Assembly (NCBI GenBank): GCA_963931865.1
Contig: OZ007509.1
Location: forward strand, 6,278,882-6,342,881
Source: Axinella damicornis
Taxonomy: Eukaryota; Porifera; Demospongiae; Axinellida; Axinellidae
Reading direction: 5' to 3'
Length of the DNA: 64,000 nucleotides
The notes under the pieces were generated by a model, which saw only the letters and a list, made by a program, of their open reading frames with translations, was not told the origin of the DNA and did no database searches. Below are positions 10,890-25,400 of the stretch, piece after piece. The position numbers and the translations under genes were made by a program. Within the stretch, counting starts at the first letter, position 1. Each line of letters starts with the position of its first letter.

Positions 10890-11350
10890 ACCAGGAGTGT
10901 AACGAAGGGCAACCGCACTCCTGGTAGCCGTTGCAACGCCGGCTGCGACTCGCCGTAGCGTAAGCATCGCAGATAGTTCCAATTAACGCACATGCCACGT
11001 GGCAACCACGCTCTGTCGATCGCTAGCAATGGCGGCCGAAAGGAAGACACAAAGTTATTACAACACTTACAACTTTGCCAGCACGGTGAGTTTTGGCATG
11101 TAAGTGTCAGTGAACAACAGCGATTATGGCTGTGTGGTCAGAATCTTTGTGGGCCCTTCGTATGGCTGTACTGGCAACCAACGTCGAAGAGAACGATCGA
11201 GCAATGGCGGCCGACGGCACGACAAAAGCGCTTGTATCTCCACCACCAAGGTGAGTTTCACCACAATCATTGTGTGGTCATGTCACTGCATGATACCGAT
11301 GACGACGGTGTGGTCAGAATCTCTGTAGACCTTTCCTGCGTGCTGTGAGG
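10890..11350 (+). repeat. Repeat family R1, copy A
   Basis: The block starts near CGCACTCCTGGTAGCCGTTG. It continues through TTACAACTTTGCCAGCACGG, GGCAACCAACGTCGAAGAGA and CAATGGCGGCCGACGGCACG to CAGAATCTCTGTAGACC. Copies: 11380-11800 (tandem, same strand), 14580-14890, and more diverged pieces in each 3.45-kb unit (about 16770-16930, 20470-20620, 23900-24050). Inside is an exon-like frame that starts at an ATG in strong context (GCAATGGCGGCC, about 11204) and ends at AAG|GTGAGT. Confidence 0.7.
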
Positions 11351-11379
11351 TTTGATTATTTAATTAATTATTTATTTAG

Positions 11380-11800
11380 ACGAGGGGCAACCGCACTCCT
11401 GGTAGCCGTTGCAACGCCGGCTGGGACTCGCCGTATCACAGTTAGTTCCAATTAATGCACATGCCACGTGGCAACCACGCTCAAGGAAGACACGAAGTTA
11501 TTACAGCACTTACAACTTTGCCAGCACGGTCAGTTTTGGTATGTAAGCGTCAGTGAACAACAGCGATTACGGCTGTGTGGTCAGAATCTTTGTGGGGCCT
11601 TCGTAAGACTGTGCTGGCAACCAACGTCGAAGAGAGCGATCGAGCAATGGCGGCCGACGGCACGACAAAAGCGCTTGTATCTCCACCACCAAGGTGAGTT
11701 TCAGCACAATTATTATGCAATTGTCTAACTGCATGATAGCGATCACGACGGTGTAGTCAGAATCTTTGTAGGCCTTTCCTGCGAGCTATGAGGTTTGATT
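11380..11800 (+). repeat. Repeat family R1, copy B
   Basis: Tandem second copy of the preceding block, spaced about 460 bp, with the same internal ATG and GTGAGT donor-like site. It is followed by two copies of CGGCACAATTTTTCCCCTAC-CAGGAGTG (11815-11895), which face CACTCCTGGTAG motifs and so form short inverted repeats. Confidence 0.7.
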
Positions 11801-11939
11801 ATTTATTTAGATTAATTACGCGGCACAATTTTTCCCCTACCAGGAGTGTAATTATTTACGCGGCACAATTTTTCCCCTACCAGGAGTGTACCGAGGGGCA
11901 ACCGCACTCCTGGTAGCCGCGGTTAACGGTAGCACAAGC

Positions 11940-12711
11940 TAAGTGTGATAGTTCGTTCCTATTATCACACATCACGTGAGTACCATGATAGCTATATATT
12001 GGGAAGATGAGAAGTACTTTAGAGTGCTGTCAAGTACCGAATAAAACGATTCATAAAGTACTGATAGGTGATTGTTGAAGAGTTGGACAATTTTTGAATC
12101 GTTGTTGTGATACAGTAGTGGTAGGTGATTGTTGAGTTAGTACAATCTGAAGTAGATGCATGTCCAGAACTTTATTGCTTATCACACCAGGTGGCTGGAT
12201 AGTGTGGGGGAGAGAGTAAATTGTGTCGTTACATCTGTGTCATTACTACTTGGTCTGGTGTGTGGGTTTGGGAATAGGAATAGTGTTAGTGTTTTGTGCT
12301 TGTGACAGTCATGTGTGCAGGGATAGAGAGTTGGAGTGCTAGGCATTGACTACTAGTTGGAGTGCTATAGGGATGATAGCCACATAATTATATACAATGT
12401 ATACATATAGTTATGTAATCTATGATGTAATGTGTTATCATGCAGCTGAGGTTAGTTAACAGTTGGTTGACTCGGGCAGATGTATGGCACATTGAGCCTA
12501 TTAGATACGGTATCCAAAGCGCGTTAAGTATGAGGTCTAAGGGAAATTACATGCTCTGGGTGTGTTACTGCATTGTGACAACTATGGAGGGGGGAGGTCT
12601 TTTAGGTTGGTTAGTGTCTGTGTCACTTGCTCACCTCTGTTGTCTCTTGCAAGGTTGTGGTTGAAGTAGTGTTGGACGATCCTGTTATCATCTCTATGTG
12701 TGGGTGTATGT

Positions 12712-12713
<2 letters not shown>
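11940..12713. other. No feature seen
   Basis: GT-rich, AT-rich sequence without exon signals or a repeat that I can define. Confidence 0.45.

Positions 12714-12749
<36 letters not shown>
12714..12749. repeat. Poly-G homopolymer, 36 bp
   Basis: Uninterrupted G run about 115 bp downstream (on the minus strand) of the Helitron-like frame's stop codon. A polyproline frame on the minus strand is caused by it. Confidence 0.9.
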
Positions 12750-12750
<1 letters not shown>

Positions 12751-12864
12751 GAAGTTGAGAAATTTGTGCACAGGAAGCTCTACTTTGCAGAGAAACACCT
12801 TGATGCTGGGAATGATTGTAATCACAGAGAGGTACAGTACAAAGTTTGAATGCCAATGGTCAGC

Positions 12865-14579
<1,715 letters not shown>

Positions 14580-14580
<1 letters not shown>

Positions 14581-14970
14581 GCTCGCGGAACAAAATGATG
14601 ACAGCGCTCACAACTTTGCCAGAAGTTAGAACGGTGAGTTTTGGCATGTATATGTCAGCGTCAGTGAACGATAGCGATCGCGGCTGTGTGGTCAGAATCT
14701 TTGTGGGGCCTTCGTAAGACTGTACTGGCAACCAACGTCGAAGACAGCGATCGAGCAATGGCGGCCGACGGCACGGCAAAAGCGCTTGTATCTCTCTCTT
14801 ATTTTGATTTTGTGTCACTGCATCATAGCGGTCATGACGGTGTACTCAGAATCTTTGGAGGCCATTCCGAAGTAGTCAAACGTTTATTATATTACATTAC
14901 GCGGCACAATTTTTCCCCTACCAGGAGTGTAATTACGCGGCACAATTTTTCCTATACCAGGAGTGTAATA
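14580..14970 (+). repeat. Repeat family R1, copy C
   Basis: Third copy of the R1 block: ACAACTTTGCCAGAAG, GGTCAGAATCTTTGTGGGGC, CAATGGCGGCCGACGGCACG. The donor-like GTGAGT after the internal exon-like frame is lost here. It ends with two CGGCACAATTTTTCC...CAGGAGTGTAAT motifs (14900-14970). Confidence 0.65.
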
Positions 14971-15555
14971 TTAGCATAAATACGGTAGTACACATGCATC
15001 CTGCAAGCACAGAATACAGCACTGCACCAAAGAGATTATCTCATCTTGAGTCCCAAATGAGTGGTTGCGCGGGGTGGTGACATCATATCTGTTTTGTTGC
15101 TTGAACACCAGATTTGTCATCTGGTTTCTTGAAACAAATTAGTCTCCCATGTGTGGTGACAATGAGGACGAAACCTATTTCCTGATCACTTGCCAGATGT
15201 GGCAAGGTGCTAGCATAATTATTGTCTCTTCTGAACTTTCCAACATCATGTATAATTTACAGGTTCAATTCAGCATCATTCTTCATACTGATTACATCAT
15301 CTTCCACTAAAAAACGCTATCGTTTGAGTTTGAGGCAAATCACATTATCATACTTGTCTTTTTGTCTGAGTTGGTCGATTGTTGTCTGGATTCATTGCAG
15401 TACCCAAACAGTTTGATATCTATAGCATTTTGAAGCACATGCACTGCTCAAATTGGAGTCTGCAAGTCATTGGTGTGAAAAGTCGCTTCAAAAGCCCATC
15501 TGGATTGGCTTAGGTGTTGTGGATAGACAGTCTCAAGACGTATGTGTATATCCCA
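14971..15555. other. No feature seen
   Basis: Unique-looking sequence between R1 copy C and the tandem array. A short CAGATTTGTCATCTGG palindrome is at about 15109-15126. Confidence 0.45.
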
Positions 15556-16640
15556 CACCTAACACGTGTGTGGAAATGTTCATGATTTGGAGCAAATCAT
15601 TTCTGAAAAGTATCTTAACACAATTCCAAGTGTTTTATTCATCTCTGTCTTGCTCGTCAGTTAGCCACTGAGGATGAGATCTCCTAATTGTTTCAAATCC
15701 CAGATTTGTACTGATGGCAACGTTCATTGGAGTACGTATCTTGGCAGGAAAATATGACCTGCGTTTTACCTGTTGAACAGACCTTCATATTTTCAGTATC
15801 AGCTAGACTTCTCAGGTACGAGGTTTGGCTTCAGGCAGATATGCTCAGGTATATGGCATTCCCCAATGCAGCAGTAGCCTCCTTCGATTAAACATAGCAA
15901 GTAGGAATGTGTATGCAATTAGTCTTGGTCTCTCCCCTAACCCTCCACAATGTCCAGAATTACACCATATATGAGTCGAGGTGCATCACATATTCTACTG
16001 TGGAAAACAGCATATTCTCATTAGGCTTTGGAACAATCCTTCACCACCTAAGTAGATTGTACGTAATGGTTCGATCTTGAGTCTGTATTTGATGGCTAGG
16101 GGGCTAATGTGTGATCTTCCTTTACAGTTGTTGCCAGAAAGTTCTTGTCCAGTCGATGTGACTCTGAACTTAGTTGATGTAGGTAAACAAAACTTCCAAG
16201 CATAACTACTACAACAAAATTATGGTGGTTCTGTTCAACATTGTTTGAGGGTTCCAGTGTACCTAATTAGCTCCAGGAATCAAAGGGTTAACTTAATCCC
16301 ACATTCCTCACCCCAATTTCTGCAAGTACTCGCTCAATGACTGACAATGAACCTCCCTAAATTGGTGACCTTGGCAATTATTGTATGTTCGGGTGAGTCG
16401 GATTTCCCGTTCTGGTTAATGGTGAAGATGCTGTGCTTCTGCACCTCAAAAGTCAAGCGTATATCTTTTACTGTCCACAGCAATTAAAAATGTATTATTA
16501 CAAAGCAATTTCAACAGCTAAATAATGCTAGAAATCAATAATAGTTCATTTAAAGATTACTAACAATAACAACAGAAGTTATCAAAAACCTCAACTCAAT
16601 ATTAATGTGGCATGCACAGTACTGTCTTCAGCAGAAGTAG

Positions 16641-17392
16641 TTATTGGGTCTGAATTCCTGGATGCAGGCGCAGCGGGAGGCACTTTCTTTGGTGAGGATG
16701 TTTACTTGTTACTCTTGGATGTAACATGCTTCTTGATTGAGGAGAGAGTTTCTTCTTGTTACTTTCAGCACCAAAATTGTACGGTTGGGTCACTGCATGA
16801 TAGCAATCACGCACGACAGTGTAGCCAGCATCTCTGTACGCCATTCCTATCGCTCAAAAATGTTCGAGGGGCAACAGCACTCCTGGTAGCCGTTGCAACC
16901 CCGGTTGCAAATCGCCGTAGGTATTCCACCCCAGTCTGAAGATATTGTTTGTGGCAACGTTGCACCATCTGCATTGTAACATGGACCACAGTAGCTCCCT
17001 TGTGCTTCAGCACTTCCACTACTTCATGGTTAGTTAGATAGATTCGCCATGGTGTGTAGCTCAACTGCATGCAAACGTACCTAGCTAGCTACCAGAAATA
17101 TTATGTAGCCATATACTTAACTCACGAAAGAGTCCATTGAACCAATTGCCGCGGAATTTCAGAGCTTTCCACTTCCATGCTGGAAGCCTTCCGCTTCGTC
17201 GGAAGAAGCCCCCCACTTCTTCAGAAAAAACTTTCCAATTCTCGGAAGAAGCCTTCCGTTTTGCGGCGGTGATTTGCTGCAAACACATCTCGGAAAGGCG
17301 TTCCGAATTGCGGCATCAATTTTAAACACGCATACCTTACCATCAATAATCTCGCTGAGTGCAGCTACTGTGCCCCAGAGGTACTCTGGCAT
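16641..17392 (-). other. Minus-strand frames conserved in all three array units (unit 1)
   Basis: Three minus-strand frames recur in units 1, 2 and 3: one containing YTPWRIYLTNHEVVEVLK and QMVQRCHKQYLQTG (16807-17070; 20557-20766; 23991-24206), one containing YRDAGYTVVRDCYHAVTQ (16641-16844; 20279-20536; 23760-23972), and one starting MPEYLWGTVAALS (17159-17392; 24255-24437). They match no family that I know. They may be exons of an unknown multi-exon gene, or simply open because the units are recent duplicates. Synonymous/non-synonymous comparison of the three units would decide. Confidence 0.2.
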
Positions 17393-17423
17393 GTTTCAAC
17401 TGCAGCTGTTGGGAAGTGATTAA

Positions 17424-18014
17424 CTCTTTAGGGTCCAAAAATATTGAAATCTCCCCCACAGCATAAAATGGCATCTGCACGCAGCGTTGAGCGTTGCCCA
17501 GGGCGCGCAGCGTCCAACAAAACTCGGGAGGGTGCCCCTGGCTGTTAACAGCAATGATTACACTCACCGTTGACCAAGGCAGGAAGGGGCGGAGGCACTG
17601 GGTGGAGCCAACAACTGAGCTAGCTGTGTGGTTATCGCGCCGTTCGACCAGCTGCTAAAACTCGACTGTTGTTTTGCCGTACGCGGAGGACCATCGCTAC
17701 TTACTTTATTGCTGGAGAGGGGAGACCAACAGTAAGTCGAAACAGGAGCGCTATTGCAAGTAAGCGTATACTGACGGCGAGATAAGGCTTTTTAGCTTAC
17801 CGTTCGATCAACTTACAACGGCGGCCTTGTTTCTGCCTGTAACAGCTGCCAGCCCAGACGCTTGGCGCCCTTAATTCTGTAGTTATACAGAGGGGGATTA
17901 CTGACAAGACTCCAGGAGCAGTGCTAGTCAAAGGCTGTCCGTCACCGCGAAGTGAGAAGCCATAGTGTGAAAGGATGCTAATTATGCGCCTTTTGGCGCT
18001 ATGGGTCCTAAAGG
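17424..18014. mobile_element. TTAA-target MITE (piggyBac-like ends) in unit 1
   Basis: A 591-bp insertion flanked by TTAA at 17420-17423 and 18015-18018. Ends are CTCTTTAGGGTCC and, inverted, CCTTTAGGACCC. The empty site is visible in unit 2 (GAAGTGCTTAAAGAGCACC, TTAA at 21115-21118), which proves insertion after or during array expansion. Another TTAACCCTTTAGGGCCC terminus at 18119 marks the edge of a deletion in the same unit, probably a remnant of a second copy. Confidence 0.9.
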
Positions 18015-18975
18015 TTAAAGAGCACCTACCCCCCAGCATTCCAAAACAAAGTAGTCCAGACTTTCACAGTGACATTGCAAGCAGTCATGTGCTGACAGAT
18101 CAAAGGTAGTCTTAGAGTTTAACCCTTTAGGGCCCATAAATAACACATGCACAGTGTGGGGATGCGTATGTGTTCGTTACCATTCAACAGTGGTACATTG
18201 TATCTTGAAGGCCACCTTGAGAGTTCCTAATTAATCCAATAATCCAATGGCTCGCCTAGCCAATCTAGTAGTTCAATTATAGGCTTGAACAGTTCGATCT
18301 TATTTTGCTTTCGAACTTGCCTCATTATTCTCAATTACGCTCAGGCCTTGGTGGATTATACTACTATATTATATAAACATAATTCTGAGAATACCTCCAA
18401 GGCATAATTATTCGCGGGTACTACTTTTAGTGAATTGGGCATGTAGCAGATTTGGTGGGTATAATTTTAGCATGCATTCTTACTGATTCTGTTAATCCGT
18501 TCACTGATGGACTGACTACGTATTACTCGCACCTCGTAGATACGCATCTACCAGCTCGTACGCCTTGTGATGATCAAATGATGCTGTTCACAGCTTTTTT
18601 GTTGCTTCCTCACTCGCCTGATTCTAAGGTTTGCTGTGGCTTTGTTGTTGCCTCCTCAAACAATCACTCAGAAGCCTAGATTCTAAGTCTTGCTCATGCT
18701 GTTCACGACTTTGTTGTTGTCTCCTCAAACAATCACTTACTTGCCTATGCTCTGTTGAAAAACTTTCTGTAAGAACAAAATTCTTGCTAAAAAAACTTTG
18801 TAGCTATGGATGGCCTATGAAATTATAATACGTGGTGCCATGGCATGGCATGGCTGGGATGGCAGTAGCAAAGAAGGGAAGCATGTCATTCGAGCGGCTA
18901 AGAAAGTCGAGCATGTACAGGACATCACAAACGGTAGCCCCAGCATACGTAGCCTAGGCTGACTGTCAACATGTC

Positions 18976-21900
18976 TCCAGACCTAACACGTGTGGAAGTG
19001 TTCATGATTTGGAGCAAATCATTTCTGAAAAGTATTTTAACACAATTCCAAGTGTTTCATTCATCTCTGTCTTGCTCGCCAGTTAGCCACTGAGGATGAG
19101 ATCTCCTAATTGTTTCAAGTTCCAGATTTGTACTGATGGCAACGTTCATTGGAGTACGTATCTTGGCAGGAAAATATGACCTGCGTTTTACCTGTTGAAC
19201 AGACCTTCATATTTTCAGTATCAGCTAGACTTCTCAGGTACGAGGTTTGGCTTCAGGCAGATGTGCTCAGGTATATGGCATTCCCCAATGCAGCAGTAGC
19301 CTCCTTCGATTGAACATAGCAAGTAGGAATGTGTATGCAATTAGTCTTGGACTCTCCCCTAACCCTCCACAATGTCCAGAATTACACCATATATGAGTCG
19401 AGGTGCATCACATATTCTGCTGTGGAAAACAGCATATTCTCAGTAGGCTTTGGAACAATCCTTCACCACCAGAGTAGATTGTAATTGGTTGGATCTTGAG
19501 TCTGCATTTGACGGCTAGGAGGGCTAATGTGTGATCTTCCTTTACAGTTGTTGCCAGATAGTTCTTGTCCAGTCGATGTGACTCTGAACTTAGTTGATGT
19601 AGGTAAACAAAACTTCCAAGCATAACTACTGCAACAACATTGTGGTGGTTCTGTTCAACATTGTTTGAGGGTTCCAGTGTACCTAATTAGCTCCAGCAGT
19701 CAGTAGATTAATGATGATCTCCCGCATTCCTCACCCCAATTTCTGCAAGTACTCACTCAATGACTGACAATGAACCTCCCTAGCTAGGTGACCTTGGCAA
19801 TTATTGTATACCTTGTAGTAGCCGTTTTACTATTGGGTACCCCTGTAGCAGAGTTTTATAGGGAAAAAAATGCAAGTATCATAGGAACAGCTAGGGTGGA
19901 ATTTGGAACACCTACTAATTAGGTTGAGTCAAGTAAGTGACTCATGCAGTCCATCCTGGCACTAAAAGTTTGTTTGGAAATTCAATGTGTAATTCAGATG
20001 TGCTATATGTAATTCAGATGTGCTATATGTATATGAGACTTGTAGGTTTGGACTGACTGGCATTTTGACTCATTTGGCCCCCCATAATTAACTGGATGTT
20101 CGGGTGAGTCGGATTTTCCATTCTGGTCAACGGCAAAGATGCGAAAGTCAAGCGTATACATTACTGTCCACAGCAATTATTACAAAGCAATTTCAACAGC
20201 TACGTAAATAATGCGTAGAAATCAATTTAAAGATTAGTAACAAAAACAACAGAAGTCATCAAAAACCTCAACTCAATATTAATGCGACTCAGTACTGTCT
20301 TCAGCAGGAGTAGTTATTGGGTCTGAATTCCTGGATGTGGCCCATGCAGGCAGAGCGGGAGGAAGTGGTCTTTGGTGAGGATGTTTACTTGTTACTCTTG
20401 GATGTAACATGCTTCTTGATTGAGGAGAGAGTTTCTTCTTGTTACTTTCAGCACCAAAATTGTACGGTTGGGTCACTGCATGATATCGATCACGCACGAC
20501 AGTGTAGCCAGAATCTCTGTATGCCATTCCTATCACTCAAAAATGTTAAAATGTAATTATCGAGGGGCAACAGCACTCCTGGTAGCCGTTGCAACCTCAG
20601 TTGCGAATGGCTGTAGGTATTCCAGTCCAGTCTGAAGATATTGTTTGTGGCAACGTTGCACCATCTGCATTGTAACATGGACCACAGTAGCTCCCTTGCG
20701 CTTCAGCACTTCCACTACTTCATGGTTAGTTAGATAGATTCGCCATGGTGTGTAGCTCAACTGCATGCAAACATGCCTAGCTAGCTACCAGAAATATTAT
20801 GTAGCCATATACTTAACTCACGAAAGAGTCCATTGAGCTAATTGCCGCAGAATTCCAGAGCTTTCCACTTCCATGCTAGAAGCCTTCCGCTTCGTCGGAA
20901 GAAGCCCTCCACTTCTTCAGAAAAAACTTTTCAAGCTCAGAAGAAGCCTTCTGCTTTGCGGCGATGATGCGCCGTAAACACATCTCGGAAAGGCGTTCCA
21001 AATCACAGCATCAATTTTAAACACGCATACCATACCGTCAATACTCTGGCTGAGTGCAGCTACTGTGCCCCAGAGGTACTCTGGCATGTTTCAACTGCAG
21101 CTGTTGGGAAGTGCTTAAAGAGCACCTACCCCCCAGCATTCCAAAACAAAGTAGTCCAGACTTTCGCAGTGACATTGCAAGCAGTCATGTGCTGACAGAT
21201 CAAAGGTAGTCTTAGAGTTTAAAGCCTATCAGAGTGTTGACCGGCTTTTGCATCTGTAGTTTGTGCATTTATCATTCGCCGCGTCAATGAGCACAGTCTT
21301 GGCTACATGAAGATGCTGCTGCTACATATCCTATGAGTATAGATTAATTGAGGTACACCATGCACCATAAAAATCCACTATAATTGTCTCAGCACCAAAG
21401 TGCCGAGATTCAGTGCCGGTGGCATATGTGTGTATCTTTCGCAATGCAGATACACGAGTAGTTGAACACATGTTCTACGTAATTTGGAAAATTTATTTTT
21501 GTCGACTTACACAGCTACAAAAATTAAACTTATAAAAAAAAATTCAGAACGATAATTGTACGGTCCGTAAATAACACATGCACAGTGTGGGGATGCGTAT
21601 GTGTTCGTTACCATTCAACAGTGGTACATTGTATCTTGAAGGCCACCTTGAGAGTTCCTAATTAATCCAATAATCCAATGGCTCGCCTAGCCAATCTAGT
21701 AGTTCAATTATAGGCTTGAACAGTTCGATCTTATTTTGCTTTCGAACTTGCCTCATTATTCTCAATTACGCTCAGGCCTTGGTGGATTATACTACTATAT
21801 ATCAACATAATTCTGAGAATACCTCCAGGGCATAATTATTCGCGGGTACTACTTTTAGTGAATTGGGCATGTACGTAGCAGATTTGGTGGGTATAATTTT

Positions 21901-22410
21901 AGCATGCATTCTTACTGATTCTATGAATCGTTCACTGATGGACTGACTACGTATTACTCGCACCTCGTAGATACGCATCTACCAGCTCGTACGCCTTGTG
22001 ATGATCAAATGATGCTGTTCACAGCTTTTTTGTTGCTTCCTCACTCGCCTGATTCTAAGGCTTGCTGTGGCTTTGTTGTTGCCTCCTCAAACAATCACTC
22101 AGAAGCCTGGATTCTAAGTCTTGCTCATGCTGTTCACGACTTTGTTGTTGTCTCCTCAAACAATCACTTACTTGCCTATGCTCTGTTGAAAAACTTTCTG
22201 TAAGAACAAAATTCTTGCTAAAAAAACTTTGTAGCTATGGATGGCCTATGAAATTATAATACGTGGTGCCATGGCATGGCATGGCTGGGATGGCAGTAGC
22301 ACAGAAGGGAAGCATGTCATTCGAGCGGCTAAGGAAGTCGAGCATGTACAGGACATCACAAACGGTATAGCCCCAGCATACGTAGCCTCGGCTGACTGTC
22401 AACATGTCTC
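18976..22410 (+). repeat. 3.45-kb tandem repeat, unit 2
   Basis: Second direct unit, without the TTAA insertion. It contains the segment absent from unit 1 (19811-20100: GTAGCCG...TTGGCCCCCCATAATTAACT) and the CTACATATCCTATGAGTAT segment (about 21310-21345). Its end carries a short plus-strand frame beginning MAYEII, shared by the ends of units 1 and 3. Confidence 0.9.
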
Positions 22411-25400
22411 CAGACCTAACACGTGTGGAAGTGTTCATGATTTGGAGCAAATCATTTCTGAAAAGTATTTTAACACAATTCCAAGTGTTTCATTCATCTC
22501 TGTCTTGCTCGTCAGTTAGCCACTGAGGATGAGATCTCCTAATTGTTTCAAGTTCCAGATTTGTACTGATGGCAACGTTCATTGGAGTACGTATCTTGGC
22601 AGGAAAATATGACCTGCGTTTTACCTGTTGAACAGACCTTCATATTTTCAGTATCAGCTAGACTTCTCAGGTACGAGGTTTGGCTTCAGGCAGATATGCT
22701 CAGGTATATGGCATTCCCCAATGCAGCAGTAGCCTCCTTCGATTAAACATAGCAAGTAGGAATGTGTATGCAATTAGTCTTGGTCTCTCCCCTAACCCTC
22801 CACAATGTCCAGAATTACACCATATATGAGTCGAGGTGCATCACATATTCTGCTGTGGAAAACAGCATATTCTCAGTAGGCTTTGGAACAATCCTTCACC
22901 ACCAGAGTAGATTGTAATTGGTTGGATCTTGAGTCTGCAATTGATGGCTAAGGGGCTAATGTGTGATCTTCCTTTACAGTTGTTGCCAGAAAGTTCTTGT
23001 CCAGTCGATGTGACTCTGAGCTTAGTTGATGTAGGTAAACAAAACTTCCAAGCTTAACTACTGCAACAACATTATGGTGGTTCTGTTCAACATTATTTGG
23101 GGGTTCCAGTGTACCTAATTAGCTCCAGCAGTCAGTGGGTTAACTGATGATCTCCCACATTCCTCACCCCAATTTCTGCAAGTACTCGCTCAATGACTGA
23201 CAATGAACCTCCCTAGCTAGGTGACCTTGGCAATTATTGTATACCTTGTAATAGCCGTCTTGCTATTGGGTACCCCTGTAGCAGTGTGTTATAGGGAAAA
23301 AATGCAAGTATCATAGGAACAGGTAGGGTGGAATTTGGAACACCTACTAATTAGTTTGAGTCAAGTAAGTGACTCATGCAGTCCGTCCTGGCTCTAAAAG
23401 TTTGTTTCAGCTTTGGATGGAAATTCAGGTGTGCTATATGTAATTCAGATGTGCTATATGTAATTCAGATGTGCTATATGTATATGAGACTTCTAGGTTT
23501 GGCATTTTGACTCATTTGGCCCCCCATAATTAACTGGATGTTCGGGTGAGTCGGATTTTCCATTCCGGTTAACGGCAGAGATGCTGCACCTCCAAAGTCA
23601 AGTGTATACTTTTACTGTCCACAGCAACTATTACAAAGAATTTCAACAGCTAAATAATGCGTAGAAATCAATAATAGTTCATTTAAAGATTAGTAACAAA
23701 AACAACAAAAACCTCAACTCAATATTAATGCGGCACAGTTCTGTCTTCAGCAGGAGTAGTTATTGGGTCTGAATTCCTGGATGTGGCCCATGCAGGCACA
23801 GCGGTAGGCACTTTCTTTGGTGAGGATGTTTACTTGTTACTCTTGGATGTAACATGCTTCTTGATTGAGGAGAGAGTTTCTTCTTGTTACTTTCAGCACC
23901 AAAATTGTACAGTTGGGTCACTGCATGGTATCGATCACGCACGACAGTGTAGCCAGAATCTCTGTACACCATTCCTATCGCTCAAAAATGTTAAATTGTA
24001 ATTATTGAGGGGCAACAGCACTCCTGGTAGCCGGTTGCGAATTGCCGCAGGTATTCCAGTCCAGTCTGAAGATATTGTTTGTGGCAACGTTGCACCATCT
24101 GCATTGTAACATGGACCACAGTAGCTCCCTTGCGCCTCAGCACTTTCACTACTTCATGGTTAGTTAGATAGATTCGCCATGGTGTGTAGGTCTCAACTGC
24201 ATGCAAACGTGCCTACGTAATTGCCGCAGAATTCCAGAGCTTTCCACTTTCATACTAGAAGGCTTCCACTTCTTCAGAAAAACTTTCCGGAAGAAGCCTT
24301 CTGCTTTGCGGCTGAGGCGTGCCGCAAATGTATCTCAGAAAGGTGTTCCGAATCGCGGCATCAATTTTAAACACACGTACCATGCCGTCAATAATCTGGC
24401 TGAGTGCAGCTACTGTACCCCAGAGGTACTCTGGCATGTTTCAACTGCAGCTGTACGTAAAGAGCATCTACCCCCGTGTTTGGTCAGCATTCCAAAACAA
24501 AGTGTTCCAGACTTTAACAGTGACATTGCAAGCAGTCATGTGCTGAGGGATTCAAAGCCAATCAGAGTGTTTGCATCTGTTGTTTGTGCGTTTATCATTC
24601 GCCGCGTCAATGAGCACAGTCTTGGCTACATGAAGATGCTGCTGCTACATATCCTATGAGTATAGATTAATTGAGGTACACCATGCACCATAAGTAATGC
24701 ACTTTTTGTCTCAGCACCAAAGTGCCGTGATTCAGTGCTGGAGGCATAATTATGTGTGTATCATTCGCAATGCACATACGCGAATAATTGAACGCATGTT
24801 CTACGTAATGTGGGAAAATTTGTTGTTAAAATATTTTTGTCGACCTAGACAGCTACAAAAATTAAACTCATGAAGATTTTTCAGAACGATACTTGTACGG
24901 TCCGAAATAACGCATGCACAGTGTGAGGATGCGTATGTGTTCATTACAACTCAACAGTGGTACATTGTATCTTGAAGGCCACCTTGAGAGTTCCTGATTT
25001 GCCCTTCAGCACATATATACACTCATCGCCGAATAATCGAATAATCCAATGGCTCGCCTAGCTGCTGGGCGCACAAGCATGTTTTAGCCCATATTAGACT
25101 GGCTTTGTAAAAACAATCTAGTAGTTCGATTATAGGCTTGAACAGTTCGATCTTATTTTTCTTTTGAACTTGCCTCATTATTCTCACTTACGCTCAGGCC
25201 TTGGTGGATTATACTAACATAATTCTGAGAATACCTCAAGGATATAATATTCGCGGGTATTACTTTTAGTGAATTGGCATGTAATAGATTTCGTACTTAT
25301 AATTTTAGCATGCATTCTTACTAATTCTATGAATCCTTTCACTAATGGACTGAATATTACTCTCACCTCGTAGATATGCATCTACCAGCTCGTACGCCTT

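Larger units (their letters stand above)
15556..18975 (+). repeat. 3.45-kb tandem repeat, unit 1
   Basis: First of three direct tandem units (others 18976-22410 and 22411-25940), all starting at CCTAACACGTGTGG-like sequence. Shared landmarks in order: GATTTGGAGCAAATCATTTC, AACAGACCTTCATATTTTCA, TTCCTTTACAGTTGTTGCCA, ATTGGGTCTGAATTCCTGGA, CACTCCTGGTAGCCGTTGCA, CAGAGGTACTCTGGCATGTT, CACAGTGTGGGGATGCGTAT, CTGTTCACAGC. Unit 1 lacks about 290 bp present in units 2 and 3 (19811-20100) and about 345 bp corresponding to 21220-21563, and carries an extra 591-bp insertion. No complete gene was recognised. Confidence 0.9.

Noticed and set aside
24201..24659. 152-codon plus-strand frame in array unit 3
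   Set aside because: It is not kept open in units 1 and 2 and has no domain; the opposite strand frames recur better.
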